The notes under the pieces: model-generated
What the model saw: the letters and a program-made list of their open reading frames with translations, nothing else
Database searches by the model: none
What the model was told of the DNA's origin: nothing
Source of the DNA: Amorphoplanes digitatis
Lineage (GTDB): Bacteria > Actinomycetota > Actinomycetes > Mycobacteriales > Micromonosporaceae
Direction: 5' to 3'
Assembly (NCBI RefSeq): GCF_014205335.1
Contig: NZ_JACHNH010000001.1
Span: 6,628,501-6,692,500 of the forward strand
DNA: 64,000 bases
Shown: positions 1 through 9,022 of the stretch, one piece after another
How the letters are laid out: the number at the start of each line of letters is the position of its first letter
Numbering within the stretch: position 1 is the first letter of the stretch
Position numbers and translations under genes: made by a program

Positions 1-324
1 CTCACCGGCCGTCATCCGCTCCTGGAGGGTCCCGCCGCGGACGAGCTCCATGACCACGTACGGCACCTGGCCGAAGTAGGCGTCGGCCTCGCCGTAGTCG
101 TGGACCTGGGCGATGTTGGGGTGCGACAGCGCGGCGGCGGCCCGGGCCTCTTCATGGATCCGCCGCCTGGAGTCGGGGTCGCCGGCATGCCGGGCGTTCA
201 GCAGCTTGACCGCGACCTCCCGGCCCAGCACCTGGTCATGGGCCCGCCACACGACCGCCATGCCGCCGGCGCCGAGCTGATCCCGCAGCACGTACCGGCC
301 GCCGAGTACAGGAGTCGCATCCAT
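1..324 (-). CDS. Ser/Thr protein kinase, N-terminal part (cut by window edge)
   Basis: Only the first 108 residues are present; the gene continues off the left edge. The start ATG at 324 gives a protein beginning MDATPVLGGRYVLRDQLG. The kinase N-lobe is clear: a glycine-rich loop GAGGMAVVW at residues 18-26, the ATP-binding lysine in VAVKLL (K40), and the hinge-like VMELVRGG near residue 92. This matches the Hanks-type Pkn family of actinobacteria, which are usually cytoplasmic kinases with a C-terminal membrane anchor or sensor domain. That part is outside the window, so the signal it responds to cannot be read. It lies 54 bp downstream of a polymerase-like gene on the same strand. Confidence 0.9.
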   Translation of the reverse strand, partial: MDATPVLGGRYVLRDQLGAGGMAVVWRAHDQVLGREVAVKLLNARHAGDPDSRRRIHEEARAAAALSHPNIAQVHDYGEADAYFGQVPYVVMELVRGGTLQERMTAGE

Positions 325-378
325 CCGCGCCAGTCTGCCGGTATCGACCCCGGTGCGCACCCCCTGGGCGCCTGCCAG

Positions 379-2070
379 TCACATCGCGTCGGCGTAGCAC
401 TCCACGATCGACACGTCCAGGGGGAAGCGGACCGAGGTCGCGCCGAACAGCAGCTCGCCCGCGCGCGCCGCGCTCTCCCGGACCGCCTGCGCCACCCCCT
501 CCGCCTCCTGCTCCGGGCAGTGCACCCCCACCTCGTCGTGCACGAACAGCACCAGCTCCGCCCGGGTGCCCCGCAGCGCCGTCCGCAGCGTCGCGAGCAG
601 GACCAGCGCCCACTCCGCCGCCGTCGCCTGGATCACGAAGTTGCGGGTGAAGCGGCCCCGGGCCCGGCCCGGCGCACCGCCCTGCGGCTCCCCCGATCCG
701 GACTCCTCGGGCGGGTCGAGGCCCGCGTCGCGCCAGGCCGTCGACGCCGGCGGGCAGGTGCGGCCCAGCCACGAGCGCACCAGCCCACCGGCCTCGCCGG
801 TCCGGGCCGCCGCCTCCACGTACTCGAAGGCGGTCGGGTAGCTCTGCCGCAGCACCGCCAGCGCCGGGATCGCGGCGCCGCCGGTCTGCCCGTACATCGC
901 GCCGAGCAGGGCGACCTTGGCCTTGGCCCGGTCGCCGCCGAACGAGTCGGTCGCCAGCGCCGCGTAGAGGTCCCCGGCGGCGCCGGCGCGGGCCAGCCGG
1001 GCGTCGCCCGAGACCGCGGCCAGCACGCGTGGCTCGAGCTGGCCCGCGTCCGCGATCACGAAGCGCCAGCCCGGGTCGGCCACCACCGCCCGGCGGACCA
1101 CCTTCGGCACCTGGAGGGCGCCGCCGCCGCGGGTGGCCCAGCGGCCCGAGACCACGCCGCCGGGCACATACTCCGGGCGGAAGCGGCCCTCGCTGACCCA
1201 GGCGTCGCGCCAGGCCCAGCCGTGCGCCGTCCAGATGCGGTAGAGCTCCTTGTATTCCAGCAGGGGCTTGACGGCGGGGTGCTCGACGTTGCGCAGGACC
1301 CAGGCGCGGGTGTTGGGCACGTCGATGCCCGCGCGGGCGAACGCGCGCAGCACCTCGGCCGGCGAGTCGGGGTGCAGGCCGTGCATGCCGAACGCCGCGT
1401 TGACCTCGCCGGCCAGCTCGGCCAGCCGGCGCGGCGGGCCGACCGGCTGCGGCGGGCCAAGCAGCTCGCGCAGCAGCCGGTCGTGGATCTCCGCGCTCCA
1501 GGGCAGCCCGGCGTGGCCCATCTCGGCGCCGACCAGGGCGCCGGCGGACTCGGCGGCCACCAGCAGGCCGAACCGCCCCGGGCTGCCGGTGGCGCGGATG
1601 CGCGCGTGCTGGTCGGCGAAGACCCCGGACAGCGCCTCGAGGACCACCGAGCCGGAGGCCGTCGGCGGGCCGGTCATGGCCTCGAAGAGCGCGGCCTGCG
1701 CGAAGCCCGGCGGGTCCGGCTGGCGCGGCGGCGGGTCGGCCGGCACCGGGGCGCCGGTCAGCCGGGCCCAGGCGGCGGGCAGGGCGCGCGGCTCGCCCCA
1801 GCGGCCCGCGTGGCCGAGCAGCAGCGCCTCGGTCAGCTCGATGTCGTGGCAGCGGCCGACCCGCACGCCGCCGCGCAGCAGCGCCGGGTAGCCCTCGGTC
1901 GTCGCCGCCCAGATCCAGCGGGGCTGCTCGGCGGCCTCGCGGGCCGCGATGGCCGCCGGGAGATCGGGGACGCGCTGCGGCTCCCCGGCCGGGCGCCCGT
2001 CGGGCAGCAGCTCCTGCCAGCGGCCGGAGCCGTGCCAGCTACCGTCGTCGGACACCACAGCTACCAGCAC
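379..2070 (-). CDS. Bifunctional 3'-5' exonuclease/DNA polymerase (family A, PolI-like)
   Basis: Protein of about 563 aa with the three family A polymerase motifs: motif A as ADAGQLEPRVLA, motif B as DRAKAKVALLGAMYGQTGG, and motif C as VHDEV. The N-terminal 200 residues sit where the exonuclease domain belongs, but I cannot pick out a convincing DEDD set, so proofreading may be lost. No 5'-nuclease domain is present. The size fits the short second PolI-like protein common in actinobacteria, probably a repair polymerase. I chose the GTG at 2070 because longer versions would overlap the coding end of the upstream TetR gene (stop at 2100) on the same strand. No strong Shine-Dalgarno is visible. 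Confidence 0.85.
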   Translation of the reverse strand: MLVAVVSDDGSWHGSGRWQELLPDGRPAGEPQRVPDLPAAIAAREAAEQPRWIWAATTEGYPALLRGGVRVGRCHDIELTEALLLGHAGRWGEPRALPAAWARLTGAPVPADPPPRQPDPPGFAQAALFEAMTGPPTASGSVVLEALSGVFADQHARIRATGSPGRFGLLVAAESAGALVGAEMGHAGLPWSAEIHDRLLRELLGPPQPVGPPRRLAELAGEVNAAFGMHGLHPDSPAEVLRAFARAGIDVPNTRAWVLRNVEHPAVKPLLEYKELYRIWTAHGWAWRDAWVSEGRFRPEYVPGGVVSGRWATRGGGALQVPKVVRRAVVADPGWRFVIADAGQLEPRVLAAVSGDARLARAGAAGDLYAALATDSFGGDRAKAKVALLGAMYGQTGGAAIPALAVLRQSYPTAFEYVEAAARTGEAGGLVRSWLGRTCPPASTAWRDAGLDPPEESGSGEPQGGAPGRARGRFTRNFVIQATAAEWALVLLATLRTALRGTRAELVLFVHDEVGVHCPEQEAEGVAQAVRESAARAGELLFGATSVRFPLDVSIVECYADAM

Positions 2071-2099
2071 GAGGTCATTCTGCCGCCCGGGTACGACAC

Positions 2100-2699
2100 T
2101 CAGCGGCCGAGCAGGCCTTCCAGCAGCTCCAGCGACTTCTCGATGTCGATCCGCGGGTCGAGCAGCCACTGCGTCTGCAACCCGTCGGAGGCGGCGATGA
2201 TCAGCGCGGCGGCGGCCTCCGGTGCGATGTCCGGGCGGATCCGGCCCGCGGCCTGCTCCGCCTCCACGCGCTCGGCGAGGAACCGGCGCAGCAGCGCGAA
2301 CCGCTCGCCGAAGAACGCCCGGGACAGCTCGTTACCCTCCTCCAGCGCGCCGGCCACCAGCGTCGAATACAGCTGCACCAGGCCCGGGACGCCGTGATTG
2401 CGGCGCGCGGCGTGGGTCATGATGCCGACCACCGAGACGCCCGCGGGCGGCCGGTCCTCGACGATCGAGCGCTCTTCCGCGGCCCGGTACACCTCGATCA
2501 GCAGCTCCTCGCGCGACGAGAAGTAGTGCTTGAGCGCCGCGTGCGACACCCCGATCGCCTCTCCGATCGCCCGCAGGGACGTGCCCTCGGCGCCCCGCTC
2601 GGCGAAGACCTCGATCGCGCGGTCGAGGATCTCGCGCCGCCGGCGGACACCCTTTTCGTACGCGCCGCGGCGGGGCGGCGTCCCCTGGGCGTCATCCAT
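2100..2699 (-). CDS. TetR family transcriptional regulator
   Basis: 199-aa regulator. The helix-turn-helix occupies about residues 40-60 (TSLRAIGEAIGVSHAALKHYF), followed by an all-helical ligand-binding domain of normal length. ATG at 2699 is preceded by AGGATGG. It is divergent from the GH3 beta-glucosidase at 2760, and the 60-bp gap holds a near-perfect 22-bp inverted repeat, so it probably represses the glycosidase and itself. The inducer is unknown; a sugar or aglycone related to the GH3 substrate is an inference. The polymerase gene starts 30 bp after its stop and may be co-transcribed. Confidence 0.9.
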   Translation of the reverse strand: MDDAQGTPPRRGAYEKGVRRRREILDRAIEVFAERGAEGTSLRAIGEAIGVSHAALKHYFSSREELLIEVYRAAEERSIVEDRPPAGVSVVGIMTHAARRNHGVPGLVQLYSTLVAGALEEGNELSRAFFGERFALLRRFLAERVEAEQAAGRIRPDIAPEAAAALIIAASDGLQTQWLLDPRIDIEKSLELLEGLLGR

Positions 2700-2719
2700 C
2701 GGCCCATCCTAGGGTCGCC

Positions 2720-2741
2720 AAAACTTCCGCGCGGAGGTTTT
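2720..2741. promoter_or_regulatory. Inverted-repeat operator between TetR gene and GH3 gene
   Basis: Two 11-bp arms, AAAACTTCCGC and GCGGAGGTTTT, meet with no spacer and differ at one position. The repeat lies in the middle of the 60-bp divergent intergenic region. Size, symmetry and place are typical of a TetR-family operator, which would let one dimer pair control both divergent promoters. It is likely bound by the adjacent TetR protein. Confidence 0.7.
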
Positions 2742-2759
2742 CGTTGTTACGGTGCTGTG

Positions 2760-5021
2760 ATGACACTCGATATCCCGGCCCTGCTCGCCGCGCTCAGCCT
2801 CGAGGAGAAGGCCGAGCTGCTCGACGGCGCCGACTTCTGGCGCACGCAGCCCGTCGAGCGCCTCGGCGTTCCCGGCGTCATGATGACCGACGGACCGCAC
2901 GGCCTGCGCAAGCCGGCGGGCGGATCGGATCATGTCGGCCTCGACGACAGCGTCCCGGCGACCTGCTTCCCGCCGGCCGCCGGCCTCGCGTCCACCTGGA
3001 ACACCGGCCTGCTCACCCGCGTCGGCGAGGCGCTCGGCCGCGAATGCCGGGCCAACGGGGTCGCCGTGCTGCTCGGGCCCGGCGTCAACATGAAGCGCTC
3101 GCCGCTGTGCGGGCGCAACTTCGAGTACTTCTCTGAGGACCCCCTGCTGGCCGGCGAGCTCGGCGCCGCGCTGGTCAACGGGCTGCAGAGCCAGGGCGTC
3201 GGCGCGTCGGTCAAGCACTTCGCCGCGAACAACCAGGAGACCGACCGGATGACGGTCTCCGCCGACGTCGACGAGCGCACCCTGCGCGAGATCTACCTGC
3301 CCGCCTTCGAGCGGGTGGTCACCCAGGCGCGGCCCTGGACGGTGATGTCCTCCTACAACAGGATCAATGGCCGGTACGCGAGCGAGCACCGCTGGCTGCT
3401 CACCGAGGTGCTGCGCGACGAGTGGGGCTACGAGGGCCTGGTCATGTCCGACTGGGGCGCGGTCAACCGCCGCGACCACGCGGTCGCCGCCGGCCTCGAC
3501 CTCGAGATGCCCTCCTCCGGCGGGGCCGGCACCCGGGTCGTCCTGGAAGCGGTCAAGGCCGGGACGCTGAGCGAGGCCGACCTCGACCTCGCCGTCACCC
3601 GCGTCCTGACGCTGGTCGACAGGTCGCTCCGGGCGGCGGGGCCGGCGGACACCTTCGACGCCGCCGCGCACCACGCGCTCGCCCGCGAGGCCGCCGCCGC
3701 CAGCGCGGTGCTGCTCAAGAACGAGGGCGGCGTCCTACCCCTCGACCCGCGCTCCGGCGGCACCATCGCGGTCATCGGCGAGTTCGCCCGCACCCCGCGC
3801 TTCCAGGGCGCCGGCTCCTCGCAGGTCAACCCGACCCGGCTCGACAGCGCGCTGGACGCGCTGCGCGAGTCGCTCGGCGGCGGCCGCGAGGTCACCTTCG
3901 CACCCGGCTTCGCCGTCGAGTCCGGCGCCGCCGACCCCGCGCTCGTCGACGAGGCCGTCCGGGCCGCCGCCGGCGCCGAGGTCGTTGTGCTGTTCCTCGG
4001 GCTGCCGCCGTCGTACGAGTCCGAGGGTTTCGACCGCGCGCACATGGACCTGCCGGCGCACCAGATCGACCTGCTGCACGCCGTCGCGGACGCCAACCCC
4101 CGCGTGGTCGTCGTGCTCTCCAACGGCTCGGTCGTCAGCGTCGCGCCCTGGCAGGACCGCGCGCAGGCCGTCCTCGAGGGCTGGCTGCTGGGCCAGGCCG
4201 GCGGCGCCGCGACGGCGGACCTGCTGCTCGGCGCCGCCGAGCCCGCGGGCCGGCTCGCCGAGACGGTACCGGTGCGCTTCGAGGACAACCCCACGATCGG
4301 CGCGTTCCCCGGCGAGCTCGGCCACGTCCGGTACGGCGAGGGCCTGCTGATCGGCTACCGCTGGTACGACGCGCACCGGCTGCCGGTCGCGTACCCGTTC
4401 GGCCACGGCCTGTCCTACACGTCGTTCTCCTACGGCGACCTCGCGATCGCCGTGACCGCCGACGGTGAGCGGCCGAGCGTCGAGGTGACGCTGACGGTCA
4501 CCAACACCGGCGCGCGGGCCGGCCGCGAGACCGTGCAGCTCTACGTCACCGACCCGCAGGCGAGCGTCTACCGACCGGAGCAGGAGCTGCGGGCGTTCGC
4601 CCAGGTCAGCCTCGAACCCGGCGAGAGCCGGCCGGTGACCCTCACCCTCGGCGCCCGGGAGTTCGCGTTCTGGCACGAGACCGCCCGCCGCTGGGTCGTG
4701 GAGGGCGGCACGTTCGGTATCCGCGTCGGGGCGTCCTCACGCGACATCCGCCTCGAGGGCACCGTCGAGCTCGCCGGCGAAGACTTCGCCGCGCCGCTGA
4801 CCGCCGAGTCGACGGTGGATGCCTGGCTGGGCCACCCGCTCGCCGGTCCGTGGCTGCGCGAGCGGCTGGGCGAGGGTGGCTTCGCCGACATGCTCGCCGA
4901 CGGTGCGCCGCACGGCCAGATGATGCGGGCGATCCCGCTGCGGCGGATGTCGCGGTTCCCGGGCTTCCCGGTCGACGAGCAGGCCGTCGAGGCCGAGGTG
5001 CCGCGGTTCGCCGCCCGATGA
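2760..5021 (+). CDS. Glycoside hydrolase family 3 beta-glucosidase
   Basis: 753-aa protein starting MTLDIPALLAALSLEEK. The GH3 N-terminal TIM-barrel domain includes MTDGPHGLRKP, the KHFAANNQE motif, and the nucleophile motif VMSDWGA with D231. The second domain (about 320-560) carries the QGAGSSQVNPT and FLGLPPSYESEGFDR segments that shape the active site, and a fibronectin III-like domain closes the protein (about 580-650). There is no signal peptide, so it should act inside the cell on imported beta-glucosides. The ATG at 2760 directly follows the divergent operator; longer reading frames would run through that operator. SDW plus overall order fits beta-glucosidase/xylosidase rather than NagZ-type hexosaminidase. 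Confidence 0.92.
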   Translation: MTLDIPALLAALSLEEKAELLDGADFWRTQPVERLGVPGVMMTDGPHGLRKPAGGSDHVGLDDSVPATCFPPAAGLASTWNTGLLTRVGEALGRECRANGVAVLLGPGVNMKRSPLCGRNFEYFSEDPLLAGELGAALVNGLQSQGVGASVKHFAANNQETDRMTVSADVDERTLREIYLPAFERVVTQARPWTVMSSYNRINGRYASEHRWLLTEVLRDEWGYEGLVMSDWGAVNRRDHAVAAGLDLEMPSSGGAGTRVVLEAVKAGTLSEADLDLAVTRVLTLVDRSLRAAGPADTFDAAAHHALAREAAAASAVLLKNEGGVLPLDPRSGGTIAVIGEFARTPRFQGAGSSQVNPTRLDSALDALRESLGGGREVTFAPGFAVESGAADPALVDEAVRAAAGAEVVVLFLGLPPSYESEGFDRAHMDLPAHQIDLLHAVADANPRVVVVLSNGSVVSVAPWQDRAQAVLEGWLLGQAGGAATADLLLGAAEPAGRLAETVPVRFEDNPTIGAFPGELGHVRYGEGLLIGYRWYDAHRLPVAYPFGHGLSYTSFSYGDLAIAVTADGERPSVEVTLTVTNTGARAGRETVQLYVTDPQASVYRPEQELRAFAQVSLEPGESRPVTLTLGAREFAFWHETARRWVVEGGTFGIRVGASSRDIRLEGTVELAGEDFAAPLTAESTVDAWLGHPLAGPWLRERLGEGGFADMLADGAPHGQMMRAIPLRRMSRFPGFPVDEQAVEAEVPRFAAR

Positions 5022-5027
5022 ACGCCG

Positions 5028-5064
5028 CCGTCACCGCCGGGCCGCAACGGCCCGGCGGTGACGG
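5028..5064. terminator. Bidirectional hairpin terminator
   Basis: Perfect 17-bp stem (CCGTCACCGCCGGGCCG and its complement) with a 3-nt CAA loop. It lies between the convergent ends of the GH3 gene (5021) and the small secreted-protein gene (5068). There is no T-tract, as is common in high-GC actinobacteria. Confidence 0.8.
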
Positions 5065-5067
5065 TAC

Positions 5068-5481
5068 TCAGCAGCCCGAGCGCTTGTGACGGGGCAAGGC
5101 GTAGGTCTTCGTACGCTTCGACTTGACCTCGGTCACGCGTACCCGGGTGAACACCTTGCGGCAGTCCGAGGAGCGGACCCGGGTGAACTTCAGCTTCACC
5201 TTGGTGTGCTTGTAGTTCGCGGCGGCGCAGTCCGGGATGCAGGTGTTCACGTTCTGCACGCCGGTGGCGTACCCGGTCGAAGCGGTCAGGCTCGTCCAGT
5301 GCAGCTTGCTGAAGTTGAGATCCTTGTACGGCCGGATCGTCTTCGGCTTGACCTTGATCTTGTGGTAGTCGTAGTCGACGACGACGCCGGGCTTGGCGGC
5401 GGCCTGCGCGGGGCCGGCGGTCAGTCCGGCGAAGGCCACGGCGACCACGGTCACGGCGGCGGCAAGTCGGCTCAGTTTCAT
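5068..5481 (-). CDS. Small secreted protein of unknown function
   Basis: 137 aa. ATG at 5481 has GGGGGA upstream and starts a classic Sec signal peptide: MKLSRLAAA, a hydrophobic stretch, then cleavage after AQA near residue 26. The mature part of about 110 residues is rich in Lys, Thr and Val with short alternating beta-like patterns (HKIKVKPKTI, HTKVKLKFT) and four cysteines (CIPDC, SSDC, C-terminal SGC) that could form two disulfides. I do not recognise a family. It is convergent with the GH3 gene and separated from the transporter genes by its own promoter region, so it is probably monocistronic. Confidence 0.75.
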   Translation of the reverse strand: MKLSRLAAAVTVVAVAFAGLTAGPAQAAAKPGVVVDYDYHKIKVKPKTIRPYKDLNFSKLHWTSLTASTGYATGVQNVNTCIPDCAAANYKHTKVKLKFTRVRSSDCRKVFTRVRVTEVKSKRTKTYALPRHKRSGC

Positions 5482-5603
5482 TGTGCTGGTCCCCCATGTG
5501 TTGATCCGATGATCACCATCCTGTCGAGCGGGGACCGTCCACAGTCGCCTGCCGCCGGGGCATGGCACGAACCCGGTACCGAGCGGCCTGTCGGAAACGC
5601 GAT

Positions 5604-5640
5604 CGGGCGGCGCCTGTCCCCCTGGACCAGACGCCGCCCG
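5604..5640 (-). terminator. Terminator of the ngcG-end transcript
   Basis: Hairpin with arms CGGGCGGCG-C-CTG and CAG-A-CGCCGCCCG, 12 pairs around one mismatch, starting 16 nt after the stop of the last transporter gene. It probably ends the seven-gene minus-strand sugar transport block. Confidence 0.65.
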
Positions 5641-5656
5641 GATTCGCGGTCGCGGA

Positions 5657-6577
5657 CTACTTGGTCGCGCCCGCGGTCAGACCCGACTGGATCTGACGCT
5701 GGAAGAACGCGTACACGATGATCATCGGCAGGATCGACAGCGTGAGGGCTGCGAAGAGCGCGGCCCAGTTGGCCTGGTATCCCGCCGAGACCGAGATGTT
5801 CGCGATGCCCTGGGTGAGCACCCACTTCTGTTCGGCGCCCTGGCCCTGCATGATCGCGACCGGCAGCAGGTACTGGTTCCACTGGCCGACGATGTTGAAG
5901 ATCGTAATGCTGACCAGGCCGGACTTGGCCATCGGCAGCATCACCTGGAAGAACAGCCTCGTGTGCGAGGCGCCGTCGACGATCGCGGCCTCGGCGATGT
6001 GGTTCGGCAGCGTCTTGAAGAACGCCGTCATGAAGAAGACCGTGAACGGCAGCGAGTAGGCGATGTAGACCAGGATCAGCCCGGTGTAGGTGTTCAGCAG
6101 GCCGAGGTTCTGCAGGATCAGGAAGAGCGGCACCAGCGCCAGGAACACCGGGAAGGCCAGGCCCGAGACGAACAGGTAGTAGATGAAGCGGTTGCCGAAG
6201 AACCTGTACCGGGCCAGCACGTAGGCGGCCATCGAGCCGAAGAGCATGGTGCCGGCCGTGCTGATCGTCACCACGAAGACGCTGTTGAGGAAGTAGCGCC
6301 CGACGTGCGCCTCGGTCCACGCCGTCTTGTAGCTCTCGAAGGAGATCTGGCTGGGCAGGCTGAACGGCGCGTGCGTGAAGATCTCGGTGTTGCTCTTGAA
6401 CGACGCGAAGACCACCCAGACCAGCGGCGCGACGACCATGATGCCCCAGATCGCCAGGGCGATGTGCGCGAAGCCGCTGAACAGCTTGATCTCGCGCTTC
6501 GCCCGGCCCGCCTCGGTGGTGTGGGCCTTCGAACGCGGCGGGGTGACCGTGCTGTCGGAACTCATGAGGTTTGTCAT
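5657..6577 (-). CDS. ngcG: Sugar ABC transporter permease (NgcG-like)
   Basis: 306-aa inner-membrane permease with six predicted transmembrane segments, from FAHIALAIWGIMVVAPLVWVVF near residue 40 to the C-terminal segment ending QIQSGLTAGATK, the usual ending of MalG-type permeases. The EAA loop that contacts the ATPase reads EAAIVDGASHTRLFFQVMLP. ATG at 6577 has GGGAG seven bases upstream. It follows the NgcF-like permease by 14 bp, so the two form the heterodimeric channel for the NgcE-like binding protein. The likely substrate is N-acetylglucosamine or chitobiose, inferred from the partner. No ATPase gene is nearby. Confidence 0.85.
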   Translation of the reverse strand: MTNLMSSDSTVTPPRSKAHTTEAGRAKREIKLFSGFAHIALAIWGIMVVAPLVWVVFASFKSNTEIFTHAPFSLPSQISFESYKTAWTEAHVGRYFLNSVFVVTISTAGTMLFGSMAAYVLARYRFFGNRFIYYLFVSGLAFPVFLALVPLFLILQNLGLLNTYTGLILVYIAYSLPFTVFFMTAFFKTLPNHIAEAAIVDGASHTRLFFQVMLPMAKSGLVSITIFNIVGQWNQYLLPVAIMQGQGAEQKWVLTQGIANISVSAGYQANWAALFAALTLSILPMIIVYAFFQRQIQSGLTAGATK

Positions 6578-6591
6578 CGTAGGCTCCCGGC

Positions 6592-7503
6592 TCACAGCTC
6601 GATCGATTCGCGCCGGGTGACCCGCAGGGTCAGCGCCGCGAACGTGATGGTGAGGAAGAACAGCACGACACCCATGGCCGAGGCGTAGCCGAACTGTGCG
6701 TAGTCGAAGGCATTGCGGACGATCTCGAGGCCGATCACCGTTGTCGCGCCGTCCGGGCCACCGCGGTCCACGGACATGATGTTGACGAGGGCGAACGCGT
6801 CGAAGGCGGCGATGCCGAGGTAGACCCAGGCGACCTGCATCGTGTTCCAGAGCAGCGGCAGCGTCACCCGGAAGAACAGCGTGCCGCGGGTGGCGCCGTC
6901 GAGCGCGGCGGCCTCGTAGATCTCCGCCGGGATGGAGCCCATGCCCGCGGAGAAGAGCACCACGTAGAAGCCGACCGCCTGCCAGACGAGCACCGCGAGG
7001 ATCGACCACATCGCGAGTCTCTCGTCGGCCAGGAACAGCACCGGGCCGGCGCCGATCTGGTGTAGCAGGCCGTTGATCAGGCCGCTCTCGTCGGGCGAGT
7101 AGACCCGGGCGAAGATGACCGCCACCAGCGCCAGGGCCAGCAGCTGCGGGAAGAAGTACACCACCTTGTAGAAGCCCGAGCCCCGGACCCCGTGGGTGCG
7201 GCCGCCCTTCGTCCCGCCGCCCATGTTCAGCAGGAACGAGAAGAAGAGCGCGATCGCGATCGAAAGCAGCGGCAGGAAGAGCAGCAGGAAGAGGTTGTGC
7301 CGGATCGCCTGCCAGAAAGTGTTGTCGTGGAACAGCTTCACGAAGTTGTCGAAGCCGATGTAGCTCACGTCCGGCGAGAAGCCCCGCCAGTTGGTGAACG
7401 ACAGCTGGAACGCCTGCACGTACGCCGCAACCACGAACGTCGCGTAGATGGCCACCGGCACGATCAGGAAGCCAATGATGAAGGGATACCTGCCGTGCTT
7501 CAT
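6592..7503 (-). CDS. ngcF: Sugar ABC transporter permease (NgcF-like)
   Basis: 303-aa permease of the MalF type, beginning MKHGRYPFIIGFLIVPVAIY. Six membrane segments are visible and the EAA loop reads EAAALDGATRGTLFFRVTLP. It is the middle gene of the binding protein-permease-permease set, 50 bp after the binding protein gene and 14 bp before its partner permease. The extra periplasmic stretch between the first two segments (SFTNWRGFSPDVSYIGFDNF) is normal for MalF-type subunits. Substrate is inferred from the upstream gene. Confidence 0.85.
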   Translation of the reverse strand: MKHGRYPFIIGFLIVPVAIYATFVVAAYVQAFQLSFTNWRGFSPDVSYIGFDNFVKLFHDNTFWQAIRHNLFLLLFLPLLSIAIALFFSFLLNMGGGTKGGRTHGVRGSGFYKVVYFFPQLLALALVAVIFARVYSPDESGLINGLLHQIGAGPVLFLADERLAMWSILAVLVWQAVGFYVVLFSAGMGSIPAEIYEAAALDGATRGTLFFRVTLPLLWNTMQVAWVYLGIAAFDAFALVNIMSVDRGGPDGATTVIGLEIVRNAFDYAQFGYASAMGVVLFFLTITFAALTLRVTRRESIEL

Positions 7504-7553
7504 GGTTCTCTTGCTCCGTCCGTGGTTGCGGGTACGTCTTCAGCGCTGGTGGA

Positions 7554-8987
7554 TCAGCGGGTGAACTTCTCGATCGACGGGTCCTTCTTGATGGCGTCGG
7601 CGGCCTTCTGCATCCGCGTGACGAACTTGTCCGCGGTGCCACCCTGGTAGAACAGCTCGTTCGTGGCGGCGCGCAGCTCGTCGTCCAGCTTCTTGTACCA
7701 GGTGTCGAAACGGAAGCTGAAGGTGTCCGCGCCCGCCGCGCCAAGGGCCTTGTTGCCCGAGGTGAGGCCGGGGCTGATCTCCATGCCGTCGGTGGCGCCG
7801 GCCACGACGGTCAGCGTCTTGGTGAGCTGGGTGAAGCCGATGGCGCCGGCCTTGCTCAGCATGTGACGCAGGTACTCCATGCCGCCCTTGGGGTTCTTGC
7901 CCTTGCTGGCGACGAAGTACTGCTCGCCGGCCGCGGCGTAGAGCGCGGTGACCGGGAGCTTGTCGGCGGCGGTCACGCTCGGGATCGGCATGAGCTGGTA
8001 GTCGAAGCCGGCCGGGGTGTCCTTGGCCTGCTCGTTCTCCAGCCACGACCCGGACGGGTAGAGGCCGACCTTGTACTGGTTCTGCTGGAGCTGGACCTCG
8101 GTGTGCTTGAGGCCGAGGAACGCCTTGTTCGAGTACTTCGCGCCGACCTCGGCCCACGCGGCCGCGGCCTGCTTGACGGCGTCGGACGTCCAGGCGCCGT
8201 CCTCGAGGTTGTCGATGTTCTTGAGGACGTCGGCGCCACCGATCTTGGCCGCGCTGGTGAGGATCACCGTGTACATGTAGTACGGCGCGTTCGCACCCGC
8301 GTAGCCGAAGGGCGTGATGCCCTTGCCCTTCATCTTCTCCAGCAGCGAGGTGAAGTCCGCCCAGGTGGCCGGCGCGGTCCAGCCGTTGTCCTTGAACAGC
8401 TTGCCCGAGTACCAGAGGCCGAAGACCGTGAAGGCGTAGTTCAGGACGTAGGGCTTGCCGTTGAACGAGCCCTGCTCGACCGTGCCGGGGATCAGGGTGT
8501 CCTTGACGGTCTTGCCGGAGATGTCCAGCGACGGGGCCGCGTACAGCTCGGTCAGGTCCTGGACCTGGCCGGCCTGGACGAGGGCGCCCTGGTCCATCAG
8601 CTTCGAGCCGGAGTTGTTGATCATGTCCGGCGGGTTGCCGGCGGTGAACCGCGGCTGCACGACCGTCGCGATCTCCTCGGTCTGGCTGTACGCCACCTTG
8701 GAGTTCGGGAACAGCTTGTTGTACGACGGGATGTGCACGTCGGTCGCGTACTTGGTGCCGAGACCGCCGTTGAAGATGACGACCTCGAGCGGCGCGTCCT
8801 CCTTGATACCCAGCGGGTTGGTCGCGGAGACCGTGCCGGCGGGCTTGTCCGTGCTCTCGTCCTTGTCGCCGCCGCTGCCGACGCAGGCGCTCAGCATCGT
8901 GACGGCGGGGGTGGCGAGCAGACCGACGGCGGCCGCGCGGCGCAGCAGCGTACGGCGATCGACCTCGGGCTTAAAAATCTCGGACAT
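7554..8987 (-). CDS. ngcE: Sugar-binding lipoprotein, NgcE-like (GlcNAc/chitobiose)
   Basis: 477-aa extracytoplasmic solute-binding protein. The N-terminus combines a twin-arginine motif (DRRTLLRR) with a lipobox ending MLSAC, so it is probably a Tat-exported lipoprotein. The segment NPLGIKEDAPLEVVIFNGG, then GNPPDMINNSGSK and PYVLNYAFTVFGLWY, resemble Streptomyces NgcE, the binding protein for N-acetylglucosamine and diacetylchitobiose; this is recalled similarity, not a search result. ATG at 8987 follows GAGGAGA. It sits 35 bp after the DasC-like permease and heads the second transporter set. Confidence 0.8.
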   Translation of the reverse strand: MSEIFKPEVDRRTLLRRAAAVGLLATPAVTMLSACVGSGGDKDESTDKPAGTVSATNPLGIKEDAPLEVVIFNGGLGTKYATDVHIPSYNKLFPNSKVAYSQTEEIATVVQPRFTAGNPPDMINNSGSKLMDQGALVQAGQVQDLTELYAAPSLDISGKTVKDTLIPGTVEQGSFNGKPYVLNYAFTVFGLWYSGKLFKDNGWTAPATWADFTSLLEKMKGKGITPFGYAGANAPYYMYTVILTSAAKIGGADVLKNIDNLEDGAWTSDAVKQAAAAWAEVGAKYSNKAFLGLKHTEVQLQQNQYKVGLYPSGSWLENEQAKDTPAGFDYQLMPIPSVTAADKLPVTALYAAAGEQYFVASKGKNPKGGMEYLRHMLSKAGAIGFTQLTKTLTVVAGATDGMEISPGLTSGNKALGAAGADTFSFRFDTWYKKLDDELRAATNELFYQGGTADKFVTRMQKAADAIKKDPSIEKFTR

Positions 8988-9022
8988 TCACTTTCTCCTC
9001 AGGGTGTTGATGCGGTGCCGGG

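Noticed and set aside
2394..2759. N-terminal extension of the GH3 protein
   Set aside because: It would read through the TetR gene on the opposite strand and the operator; family homology begins at the ATG at 2760.
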